Positions 26,298-33,710 of a stretch of 64,000 bases of DNA are shown here, piece by piece (position 1 is the first letter of the stretch; every line of letters begins with the position of its first letter). Location of the stretch: positions 3,372,001-3,436,000 of the forward strand of contig NC_021184.1 in assembly GCF_000233715.2 (NCBI RefSeq). The letters run 5' to 3'. The stretch is from Desulfoscipio gibsoniae DSM 7213 (lineage in GTDB: Bacteria; Bacillota; Desulfotomaculia; Desulfotomaculales; Desulfallaceae). The notes under the pieces are model-generated. The model was not told where the DNA came from. It did not search any database and saw only the letters and a program-made list of their open reading frames with translations. The position numbers and the translations under genes were made by a program.

Positions 26298-26367
26298 TAT
26301 CATACCATGCATGCAGCAATTTCCCACCAGCTTTATGTAAGGATTGACTGGCAGATACTCGGGATGT
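26298..26367. repeat. Recurrent element E3
   Basis: It starts TATCATACCAT, then 22 variable bases, CTTTATGTAAGGATTGAC and GATACTCGGGATGTA. It aligns closely with E1 (same order and nearly the same spacing). Confidence 0.65.
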
Positions 26368-26377
26368 AGCTAAAAAC

Positions 26378-26410
26378 ACAGGGCAGCCCCAATACGATGG
26401 GCTACCCTGT
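26378..26410 (-). terminator. Terminator of the methyltransferase gene
   Basis: ACAGGGCAGCCC (26378-26389) pairs with GGGCTACCCTGT (26399-26410) with one mismatch; a T-run follows on the minus strand. Confidence 0.75.
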
Positions 26411-26451
26411 GCTGGTTTCACAGCTTCCTAAATGGTATAAAAGCAGCTTGA

Positions 26452-27168
26452 CTATTTTCTCCGCAATACCATGGCTAGTAGGTTCATATATTTCCCGGCT
26501 CCTGCCTCCATGGCCTTGCGGTCACCGACGGAATATTCATTGTCGCAGGCAAGCCAATCATTCCAGCATTCATCAAATCCCGTCAGCTCCTCAGTTAATA
26601 GAATCTCGACTCCTTGTGTTGCCTCGATGATCTGTCTCCAGTAGGCAATATCATGAAAGGACTGGATGTCCTCAGCACTCCATGACAACAGCATTTCTTG
26701 TGGAATGTTGTTGTGAATGTCCTTCTTCAGCCCCGGCACTACAATTAGGATATGTCCGCCTTGCTTGACCAATGGGAGCAGGTGCTGCCCCAAATAATTT
26801 TTGTCCAGTCCGAAGTAATGGTAAGAATCGATACTGATTACAGCATCAAAGAATTCTTCTGCAAAAGGCAGGTCATGGGCTTCCGCCTTGATAGGGACAA
26901 TCTGGTGCGAGGTAAGCCCCATTTCATCGAAGCGCTTTTTGTTTTCGCTTGGAGAAATCCATAAATCTGCGGCAAAGACTTTGGCCCGATATTCTTTAGC
27001 AATAAAGATGGAAGTGACGCCCTTACCGCATCCAAGGTCGAGTACCGTTTCAACGGGCGATATGGGATGGAGCATCAACAGTTCCTCCAGCAATTTCATT
27101 GGATTAGGCCCCATGATGCATTCTTTAATAAAATTCATGTCATATTTTTCGGATTTAATATATTTCAT
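26452..27168 (-). CDS. Class I SAM-dependent methyltransferase
   Basis: This 238-residue Rossmann-fold methyltransferase has motif I VLDLGCGKGVTSIFIA, motif II-like VFAADLWISP, DAVISIDSYHYFG (motif IV) and HILIVVPGLKKD (motif V). The substrate is not evident. The ATG at 27168 follows GAGAGGG; the alternative TTG is two codons upstream. The gene has a long leader (from about 27425) with an internal terminator and short open frames, a design typical of inducible ribosome-protection or drug-resistance genes. It is in the 3.2-kb island. Confidence 0.85.
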   Translation of the reverse strand: MKYIKSEKYDMNFIKECIMGPNPMKLLEELLMLHPISPVETVLDLGCGKGVTSIFIAKEYRAKVFAADLWISPSENKKRFDEMGLTSHQIVPIKAEAHDLPFAEEFFDAVISIDSYHYFGLDKNYLGQHLLPLVKQGGHILIVVPGLKKDIHNNIPQEMLLSWSAEDIQSFHDIAYWRQIIEATQGVEILLTEELTGFDECWNDWLACDNEYSVGDRKAMEAGAGKYMNLLAMVLRRK

Positions 27169-27170
27169 AG

Positions 27171-27323
27171 TCAAAAATCCCTCTCATTCAAATAAAGTTG
27201 GTGTTTAATGCAAAGAATGGAACACGTTGTAAATACAGAAAAAAGGACACGGTACAAAACCATGTCCCAACAGATCTTTATCAAGCGCTGTCTGTCATAG
27301 TTCTGTATGAAACAAAGTTGCAT
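27171..27323 (-). CDS. Possible leader open frame of the methyltransferase gene
   Basis: This 50-codon frame starts MQLCFIQNYDRQRLIK and reads through the attenuator hairpin, stopping 3 nt before the methyltransferase ATG. It has no strong Shine-Dalgarno. It could couple translation to the fate of the terminator. It may also be chance. Confidence 0.3.
   Translation of the reverse strand: MQLCFIQNYDRQRLIKICWDMVLYRVLFSVFTTCSILCIKHQLYLNERDF
27239..27267 (-). terminator. Attenuator terminator in the methyltransferase leader
   Basis: GGACATGGT (27267-27259) pairs with ACCGTGTCC (27253-27245) on a 5-nt loop, followed by six T (27244-27239). It lies between the promoter and the methyltransferase start. 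Upstream, AGCAAC, GTTGCT and GCAAC segments (27354-27317) offer alternative hairpins. Confidence 0.75.
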
Positions 27324-27420
27324 AACAAATAAGAGCAACATTCAGTTGCTTCTCAAAGTCAATTTGCAATTTCTTGTGTTCCTTACAGAACAATCTCCAA
27401 ACAGACAACTCCTCGTACAC
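27295..27420 (-). CDS. Possible first leader peptide
   Basis: This 41-codon frame begins GTG-TAC-GAG-GAG almost at the predicted transcript start and ends at TGA 27295. Its composition (VYEELSVWRLFCKEHKK...) looks protein-like. Having almost no 5' untranslated region, it would be leaderless. It overlaps the alternative hairpins, as a regulatory leader peptide would. Confidence 0.35.
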   Translation of the reverse strand: MYEELSVWRLFCKEHKKLQIDFEKQLNVALICYATLFHTEL

Positions 27421-27431
27421 TATAATTAGTT

Positions 27432-27459
27432 ATTATACCACAGAGGATGGTTGTGTAAA
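27432..27459 (-). promoter_or_regulatory. Promoter of the methyltransferase leader
   Basis: On the minus strand TTTACA (27459-27454) is 16 nt from an extended -10, TGG-TATAAT (TATAAT at 27437-27432). The start is predicted near 27425, giving a leader of about 255 nt. Confidence 0.65.
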
Positions 27460-27547
27460 GATTACTGCTGCCATTCGCCATATTAAACCCGTTGAGGATT
27501 CGGTATCTTTTATGCCAGGTTGCCATCTGTGCAATCTAAAAAACACC

Positions 27548-28945
27548 TCATAAATGATTAATTCTTACACAGGGCAGCAGCACCACCATTTCAGCGCCTC
27601 CGGAAATAGCATTACCGGCCCGAATAGTGCCCCCGTGCTCCTCGACAATAGCCCGGGCAATGGGCAGACCCAACCCGCTACCACCACGGGGGCCTTTATA
27701 AAACCGCTCCCACAAATGCCCTAAATCTTCGTCGGTAAACCCCGGCCCGTCGTCATGCACCATCACCTGTAACTGTTCCCCCTGCACTGCAACTTGTATA
27801 AAAACCCGTGAAGAGGCATAGCGCACCGCATTGGCAATTAAATTAATAAAAACCCTTACCAGTTTTTCACCATCCGCCCACAGGCGTACCTCCGGGCAAT
27901 TTTCAATTTCAAGCCTAATGTTTTTATCCAGGGCCAGAACCTGCTGTGCTTCCACTGCTTGTTCCAGCACTTCACTTAACTCAGTATCTTCAAATTTATA
28001 TAACTCCGAAGCACTTTCCAGTTTACCAAGGTAAACTAACTCATCAACCAGTTTTTTCAACCGCCCGGTCTCCCGCACGATAATGTCCAAGGCACTATCC
28101 GCCTCTGGGCCGCTAAATACACCGTCGCGCACCCCTTCGGCATACCCCTGTATGGACATCAGGGGACTTTTAAGCTCATGGGAAGCATTCTGAAAAAATT
28201 GTCTCTGAGCCCGGTCGTATTCCGCCAATTGCTCGTCCATGGCATTGATGGCCTCGCCAAGTTCGCCAATTTCATCACCCGTGTCCACCGGAACCCGCCA
28301 GCCAAAACTGCGCCGGGCCACCCGCTGTGCCTTTTCCTTAAGCAAATCCAACGGGCGTGAAATGCGACGGGCTAACAGCATAGTAATACCCAGTGCCACT
28401 AAGGACGCCAGAGCCAAGCTGGCCATAAAAAGGGTCAGCAATTCCCGGTGTATTTCCTCCAGACCTTCCAACCTGGTAAGCAGCACCACCGCGCCCCCCC
28501 TCCCGGCGGTCCCACCCAGATAACGGGCCGCCGCAAGGTAGCGCTCCTGCCCCACGGTAACCTGACCTTCATTAACACCGGCTGCAAGTTCCGCAATCAC
28601 CCCGGGATCCAGCACGCTGCCCACGATATCATTGCCAAGAGTGCTTTCCAGAACCACACCCTGGCGGTTCACCAGCAAATACTCACCCTGAATAACCCGG
28701 CCCAGCATTTGGTAGGTCATAAAACGGTGCATCATCATACCACCCTGTCTAAGCCCCTCTTCCGGATGATCATTTATTATTTCAGCCAGGTTTTGGGCAT
28801 CTTGCCATAAATTTTCCCTGGCCGCGTGCTCCAAATGTCGGCTGAGCAAAAACCAGAAGGAAGAGCCCATTAGCAACCCGGTGAGCAATACCACCACCAG
28901 ATAGCCCAAAGCGATGCGCAAAGCAATGCTTTTACGTCTAAACAT
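27548..28945 (-). CDS. Two-component sensor histidine kinase
   Basis: This 465-residue membrane kinase has membrane segments at about residues 10-32 and 165-187 enclosing an extracytoplasmic sensor part. A HAMP linker follows, then the H-box with the phosphorylated His in FFQNASHELKSPLMSIQGYAEG, then N-box NLIANAVRYASS, D-box MVHDDGPGF and G-box GSGLGLPIARAIV. The ligand is unknown. Its ATG overlaps the response-regulator gene by 8 nt, so they are coupled. The last codons are the 29-bp repeat that also occurs at 24329. Confidence 0.93.
   Translation of the reverse strand: MFRRKSIALRIALGYLVVVLLTGLLMGSSFWFLLSRHLEHAARENLWQDAQNLAEIINDHPEEGLRQGGMMMHRFMTYQMLGRVIQGEYLLVNRQGVVLESTLGNDIVGSVLDPGVIAELAAGVNEGQVTVGQERYLAAARYLGGTAGRGGAVVLLTRLEGLEEIHRELLTLFMASLALASLVALGITMLLARRISRPLDLLKEKAQRVARRSFGWRVPVDTGDEIGELGEAINAMDEQLAEYDRAQRQFFQNASHELKSPLMSIQGYAEGVRDGVFSGPEADSALDIIVRETGRLKKLVDELVYLGKLESASELYKFEDTELSEVLEQAVEAQQVLALDKNIRLEIENCPEVRLWADGEKLVRVFINLIANAVRYASSRVFIQVAVQGEQLQVMVHDDGPGFTDEDLGHLWERFYKGPRGGSGLGLPIARAIVEEHGGTIRAGNAISGGAEMVVLLPCVRINHL
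27557..27585. repeat. 29-bp direct repeat, inner copy (end of the kinase gene)
   Basis: Identical to 24329-24357. It encodes the C-terminal VVLLPCVRIN of the histidine kinase and extends to two codons before its stop. Confidence 0.85.
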
Positions 28946-29618
28946 TAATTTTATACCCGTAACCCCATACCGTATTCACCCTGACCCGGGCCCCGCTTTC
29001 TTTTATTTTGCGCCGCAGCCGCTTAACCACATCGTCTACAGCACGGATATCTCCCACATAATCATAACCCCACACCTGGTCCAAAATTTGCTCCCGGCTC
29101 AGTGCCCGGCCAGAATTTTTGGCCAGCAGCTGCAATAAATCAAATTCCTTAACTGTTAACTCCAATGATTCAGTCCCAACTGCCGCTTCCCGGCGAGCTG
29201 GAAAGATCACCAGGTCGCCCACCTGAACTTCATCCTCTTCAACCGCTGGACGGTTGGACCCGGCCCGGCGCAGTACGCTGCGTACCCTGGCCACCAGTTC
29301 CCGGGGGGAAAAGGGTTTGGTCAGGTAATCGTCCCCGCCCAGTTCCAGTCCCAACACCCGGTCCACTTCCTCGCTCCGGGCGGAAACAAATATCACCGGC
29401 ACATCTCCCCTGCGGCGGATTTTCTTGCATAGCTCCAATCCGTCCATGCCCGGCATCATAATATCCAATATAAACATGTCGGGCAGCCCGTGCTCCAGCG
29501 CCTCCAGCACGCTATCCGCCTCGTGAAAAACGCTCACGGAAAAACCTTCACGGGCCAGGTATTTATTAATAATTTCCGCTATATCAGCATCGTCATCCAC
29601 AACAATAATCCTTTTCAA
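28938..29618 (-). CDS. OmpR/PhoB-family response regulator
   Basis: This 226-residue regulator has an N-terminal receiver domain (VVDDDADIAE, phospho-acceptor Asp in DMFILDIMMPGMDGLEL, Lys in DDYLTKPFSPREL) and a C-terminal winged helix (LTVKEFDLLQLLAKNSGRALSREQ, VDDVVKRLRRKI). The start is TTG with GGGGG 8 nt upstream. It is the partner of the overlapping kinase gene; targets are unknown. Confidence 0.94.
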   Translation of the reverse strand: MKRIIVVDDDADIAEIINKYLAREGFSVSVFHEADSVLEALEHGLPDMFILDIMMPGMDGLELCKKIRRRGDVPVIFVSARSEEVDRVLGLELGGDDYLTKPFSPRELVARVRSVLRRAGSNRPAVEEDEVQVGDLVIFPARREAAVGTESLELTVKEFDLLQLLAKNSGRALSREQILDQVWGYDYVGDIRAVDDVVKRLRRKIKESGARVRVNTVWGYGYKINV

Positions 29619-29845
29619 TCCGTTAGCCCCCTGAAAACCTTTAGTACACCATAAATTGGCTTAGTTTTGAGATTCCTTCAAAAACTTGCAGTCCCTCGAT
29701 GCAATGATATATATACAATGTTTGTTTTGGGACATTTTACTGCAAAATCACATAAATTTCAAAGCACCCTATAAAGATAATTAACAAACAGGCATATTAT
29801 TTTAGGGTTATGCGAAATTTTTTATTTAAAATTTAATCCAGGTAA
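29619..29845. other. Intergenic region
   Basis: AT-rich, with no gene seen. It separates the response-regulator start from a divergent small gene. An AACAGGCA stretch at 29787 is complementary to TTGCCTGTT at 29846, which covers the -35 of the next promoter. Confidence 0.4.
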
Positions 29846-29874
29846 TTGCCTGTTTTAATAATTATATGTATAAT
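29846..29874 (+). promoter_or_regulatory. Promoter of the 56-residue gene
   Basis: TTGCCT (29846-29851) and TATAAT (29869-29874) are 17 nt apart, about 30 nt upstream of the start codon. Confidence 0.6.
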
Positions 29875-29906
29875 ATGTATAATATAAATACTCGGAGGTG
29901 GATTTA

Positions 29907-30077
29907 ATGAAATCAGATAGTCAATACAGGTTAACCATAAGCGGTGATAATCCCCGACAGTACCACCTCCATTCCAGGTGGCTTGCAGAGCTTTACCTGC
30001 AAACCTACCGGCAAATGGGAAAAATGATTTGCATTGAAAAACTTGTCGAGGGACTCTGGCAACCGGTGCATCTTTAG
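29907..30077 (+). CDS. 56-residue hypothetical protein
   Basis: The frame starts MKSDSQYRLTISGDNPRQYH and ends WQPVHL. GGAGGTGG lies 5 nt before the ATG and a good promoter stands upstream. The protein is small, mostly helical and slightly basic, with one Cys. Inside the frame, CCACCTCC (29963-29970) is the exact complement of the Shine-Dalgarno stretch (29894-29901), and it can instead pair with AGGTGG (29976-29981), which suggests self-regulation of translation. The family is not recognised. Confidence 0.65.
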   Translation: MKSDSQYRLTISGDNPRQYHLHSRWLAELYLQTYRQMGKMICIEKLVEGLWQPVHL

Positions 30078-30123
30078 CACATCTCGTGCATAAAATATTA
30101 TATTTATGCAGTGGAAGCAATAA

Positions 30124-30158
30124 CGGCTGCAAACACTTTTATACAATGCTTGCAGCCG
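30124..30158. terminator. Hairpin after the 56-residue gene
   Basis: CGGCTGCAA (30124-30132) pairs perfectly with TTGCAGCCG (30150-30158). No T-run follows, so termination is uncertain. Confidence 0.5.
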
Positions 30159-30267
30159 CAATTCGTGTATGGGGGTCTTGTCTAACGTAACCAGCGCATG
30201 TACTTTTGTTCATAGACGATTTTTACGATGATGAGCAACGTGACAGTAGTTCAGCACATAAAATAAT

Positions 30268-32175
30268 CTATTTTGACGGGCCCTTATACAACAAATTAAA
30301 AACTTCTGGTCGAACACCTGCCTTTAAGGTAATACAACCATTAGGCGATAGATACCCCTTCAGTAGGGGTATCTCCAGGGTCACCGCCGGGGGATTAGCA
30401 TTAAGATCACAGGTTACCACCCTTGCTCCAGAGGAAATTTCCTCCAGCTTACCACTGTTTTCCAACCTTTTAATCCGCTCGGTCAGTTCGCCGGCCCCGA
30501 ATAAAAAGTCATAAATCTCATGCACTTTCCCTGATAATACAGCAGAGGCTTCGTGCGGTATCCCATTATTCATGCGCATGATGAACCTCTTTCTGGTCAG
30601 CGGCTCAATCAATTCCGGGTAATCAACATCTATCTGATCCCGCCTGCCGTGGTAATAAGTGCGTATATCCGCCGCCTCACGCAGTGACTTTTCCGTCTTG
30701 GACCACTCCAATCGCCCGCTGTGCACGTATATATCCTCCAGGCGACCGGAGCGCAAAACCAGAATATCCAGGCGGTCGGCCTGGCTTTCCAGCTGTTCAT
30801 AAGCCTCCCGCAGCTGGCTGAATACATCCGCAACCGGCGTATTCAGCCAGTCCTCGTGGCTTAATACCACAGTAAGCAGTAAGTGATAGGCCCGAAATTC
30901 ACGATAATCCCAGCCGGTGCTATATTTCTTTTGCAATTCCTCAATCAGGCCACCCAGTGACGCTACTGGTACCAGCTGATCTTCAAAATCCTCGACTTGC
31001 TCCAGTGCTTTTTTCATCAAACGCCGCACCGCACCTGCCAAGCGGTCCAAAGTATCAAACTCGCCGGGGTACAGATTGGGCCTATCACCTGGTTCAGCCA
31101 CTGGCAAGCCACGGGCATAGTCCCTGGCTTTGGACAGGCTGATCCATCCCCGCCAGTCAAAACTGTCCCCTTCCATACGCCCGCAGTGCCAGCGAATGGC
31201 CGACGTAGGGTATACCACATCTCGGTCGCAAATCACAATGGGCTTGACACCTATCTCCTTGAAAAAGGCGGTATACCTGGACATATAACCAACCCCGCCC
31301 AGGGGCAGCACACTGGTACGCGCCAGAGAAACCCTGAAACCGCCGGATTCAATCAATGCTGTTAACACATCACGGTCATGCTGGCCTTCCACTAAAATTA
31401 CCTTGTCAGCAAAAAGCACTTCCCGCTTATAAGTGGTTAAACTGGGCAGTAAATCTGTATACTGCTCCGCATCCTCCAGGCTGATTTGAAAAACCTTGCG
31501 TTCCGCCAAATAATTTTTGGGACGTCGAAAAAACACCATCCTGGACAGGTCCTCAGCATTGCGCAAATCCACCATGGAGGGCGAATGCGTAATTAAAATA
31601 AAATGTTTATCTTGAAGCCGGGCCACCTCACGCAGAACCTGCACAAAAATATGCTGGGCCTGGGGATGCAGAGACTGCTCCGGTTCATCAATGATCACCA
31701 GCTTGCGCTCAGGATCGTAAACTGCAATACCCAGCACAGGAAGGTTGAGCAGGCCGGGTGCTTCATGGGCAGTCAATTGACAACCGTTTTCAGCAGACAT
31801 GCAAAACTTGACACCACCGTCCTCTACACTCACCGACACCCGCTGTGGCACCCCCAACCTTTCCAAAAAAGAAAAAGCCAGGGCTAGGAGACCAGGCTGC
31901 CTTACCGCCCGGCTCCAATATCGGCAAATCTGGTCGTAAACCAGCCACCCACGGAAAAACTCTTCCTCCTCCCGCCGCACCACAGGCGTTAAATTACGCC
32001 GGACATCATCCCGGGTAGGTAAGATATATAGCGCATCATTAAGATTCGCCTGTGCAAATCTTTTTAGTGCGTAAGACTTGCCGGTGCCGTTGGGCCCGAT
32101 GATATAAGTCAGGCCTGGTTTGTTATCTATTTGATATTTACTACCATCAGGCAACCATAAATCAATTTTATCCAA
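30268..32175 (-). CDS. OLD-type ATPase with TOPRIM domain
   Basis: This protein of about 635 residues has an ABC-type ATPase N-terminal half: Walker A GPNGTGKSY near residue 30 and Walker B with KLVIIDEPEQSLHPQA. A TOPRIM nuclease-like domain follows (VILVEGQHDRDVLTALIES, then IVICDRDVV). This is the architecture of the overcoming-lysogenization-defect (OLD) nucleases and of the GajA subunit of Gabija. No UvrD-like helicase lies next to it, so Gabija is not supported. The TTG at 32175 is chosen for GGGGAG 9 nt upstream. It may act in phage defence or DNA repair, as inference. Confidence 0.82.
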   Translation of the reverse strand: MDKIDLWLPDGSKYQIDNKPGLTYIIGPNGTGKSYALKRFAQANLNDALYILPTRDDVRRNLTPVVRREEEEFFRGWLVYDQICRYWSRAVRQPGLLALAFSFLERLGVPQRVSVSVEDGGVKFCMSAENGCQLTAHEAPGLLNLPVLGIAVYDPERKLVIIDEPEQSLHPQAQHIFVQVLREVARLQDKHFILITHSPSMVDLRNAEDLSRMVFFRRPKNYLAERKVFQISLEDAEQYTDLLPSLTTYKREVLFADKVILVEGQHDRDVLTALIESGGFRVSLARTSVLPLGGVGYMSRYTAFFKEIGVKPIVICDRDVVYPTSAIRWHCGRMEGDSFDWRGWISLSKARDYARGLPVAEPGDRPNLYPGEFDTLDRLAGAVRRLMKKALEQVEDFEDQLVPVASLGGLIEELQKKYSTGWDYREFRAYHLLLTVVLSHEDWLNTPVADVFSQLREAYEQLESQADRLDILVLRSGRLEDIYVHSGRLEWSKTEKSLREAADIRTYYHGRRDQIDVDYPELIEPLTRKRFIMRMNNGIPHEASAVLSGKVHEIYDFLFGAGELTERIKRLENSGKLEEISSGARVVTCDLNANPPAVTLEIPLLKGYLSPNGCITLKAGVRPEVFNLLYKGPSK

Positions 32176-32365
32176 ATAACCCAACTCCCCGCCAAACTTT
32201 AAAACACCGCTGTATATCGTGACCTGGGGTTTACAAGATTGCTAAAATAACGTCTAACCTCCAATTCCACACCCTTCTCACCAATCCTGCTTTGGAAAAC
32301 CAAATAAAACATGTGTATTAGAAAAAAAAATTAACTAATAGTAAGTGTTCGAAAAGGTAGGCTTT

Positions 32366-32425
32366 GGTGCCGGGTGTTGAAAGGTTGAAAGTTTTAGATT
32401 TTTCAACCTTTCAACACCCGGCACC
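32366..32425. repeat. Perfect 25-bp inverted repeat
   Basis: Arms 32366-32390 and 32401-32425 are exact reverse complements on a 10-nt loop, beginning GGTGCCGGGTGTTGAAAGG. It lies between galE and the OLD gene. A lone left arm recurs at 47043-47067. It can fold as a strong hairpin and behaves like a dispersed palindromic repeat. Confidence 0.85.
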
Positions 32426-32466
32426 TATCAAATGCTCTCTATTTATGCCGGTTCTATGATACTACC

Positions 32467-33507
32467 TTAAGATTGGTAGCCATCCGGGTGGTTGCTGTGC
32501 CACGCCCAGGCTGTACGTACAATTTCCTCCAATTCACCGTAGCGCGGTTGCCATTTTAAACAATCTTTGATTTTGCGCGAGCTGGCCACCAGCACTGCGG
32601 GGTCACCCTCCCGGGGCGGGCCTTCCTCCACGGTAAAATCTCGGCCTGTCACCCGGCGCACGGTATCCACCACCTCGCGCACCGAATGACCCTGCTCATT
32701 GCCCAGATTATACACCGCAGACGGTTCGCCCGCCTGAAGCGCTTCCAACGCCAGTACGTGGGCCACAGCCAGATCGGATACATGGATATAATCACGCAAA
32801 CAGGTGCCGTCAGGGGTTGGGTAATTAGTACCCAAAATCGTCACCTTTTCGCGTTTTCCCAGGGCCGCCTGCATCACCAGTGGAATCAAATGGGTTTCCG
32901 GATTATGGTCTTCACCTATGTTTCCACCCGGATCGGCACCGGCAGCGTTAAAATAACGCAGGGCAACAAACCGCAAACCATAGGCATGCTCATACCAGCC
33001 GAGAATTTGCTCCAGCATCAGCTTGGTACCGCCGTACACATTAACCGGGCGGGTGGGATGGGCCTCATCAATGGGGGTATACTCCGGTTCTCCATACACC
33101 GCCGCAGTGGATGAAAGTATAAACTGCCGTACTCCAGCATCAACCAGCGCCGTTAAGAATTCTATGCCATTACCCAAGTTATTGCGACAATATTTATCCG
33201 GCCTGGTCATGGATTCCCCCACCAGGCTGTCCGCAGCCAGGTGTACCACAGCGTTAATTTGGTGCTGTTTGACCAGTTCACCAACCAGCATGCTATTGCC
33301 ACAGTCCCCTTGCACGAACACCCCGCCGACCACAGCTCCCCGGTGGCCTTTACTCAAGTTGTCCAGAGTCACCACCGTGTAATCCCGCTTTAACAACTCC
33401 TGCACCACATGGCTTCCAATGTACCCGGCACCGCCGGTTACCAGTATATTTTTCATATCGACCTGGTTTATCCGTACCATATTCCAAGGACGGCTAGAAC
33501 CAGACAT
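32467..33507 (-). CDS. galE: UDP-glucose 4-epimerase
   Basis: This short-chain dehydrogenase-fold enzyme interconverts UDP-glucose and UDP-galactose. The NAD-binding motif is NILVTGGAGYIGSHVV, the catalytic Tyr lies in YGGTKLMLEQ (YxxxK), the Ser/Thr in LSSTAAVYG, and the substrate loop is RYFNAAGAD. The strongest start is ATG 33507, behind AGGAGG, which adds a 17-residue N-terminal extension; ATG 33456 would give the usual N terminus but has a weak site. It has no sugar genes beside it here. Confidence 0.93.
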   Translation of the reverse strand: MSGSSRPWNMVRINQVDMKNILVTGGAGYIGSHVVQELLKRDYTVVTLDNLSKGHRGAVVGGVFVQGDCGNSMLVGELVKQHQINAVVHLAADSLVGESMTRPDKYCRNNLGNGIEFLTALVDAGVRQFILSSTAAVYGEPEYTPIDEAHPTRPVNVYGGTKLMLEQILGWYEHAYGLRFVALRYFNAAGADPGGNIGEDHNPETHLIPLVMQAALGKREKVTILGTNYPTPDGTCLRDYIHVSDLAVAHVLALEALQAGEPSAVYNLGNEQGHSVREVVDTVRRVTGRDFTVEEGPPREGDPAVLVASSRKIKDCLKWQPRYGELEEIVRTAWAWHSNHPDGYQS

Positions 33508-33691
33508 CACACCTCCTGGCTTTTGGCTAACATGAAAATAAGTCATTACTAAGAATGATCCTACAGTGCTGTAATTTGAACAATTGATAAATGACCGTAC
33601 CCTGTCACTGCTATTGGAAGGTCATAAAATAATGTAATATTAGTCTACTGTTATATATATGAATAACAACGCTAAATGTATTAAGTTTAAC

Positions 33692-33710
33692 AAAGTTAAA
33701 GCCTGACCCC
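33692..33710. repeat. Dispersed 18-bp repeat, copy 2
   Basis: AAAGTTAAAGCCTGACCCC; one mismatch to the copies at 18125 and 38555. Its complement forms the last codons (GVRL) and stop of the VWA gene. Confidence 0.7.

Noticed and set aside
29833-30132. 99-codon minus-strand frame
   Set aside because: Antisense to the better-supported 56-residue plus-strand gene with its promoter and ribosome site.
30268-32175. Gabija anti-phage system
   Set aside because: The ATPase-TOPRIM protein fits GajA in outline, but no GajB-like UvrD helicase gene is adjacent.
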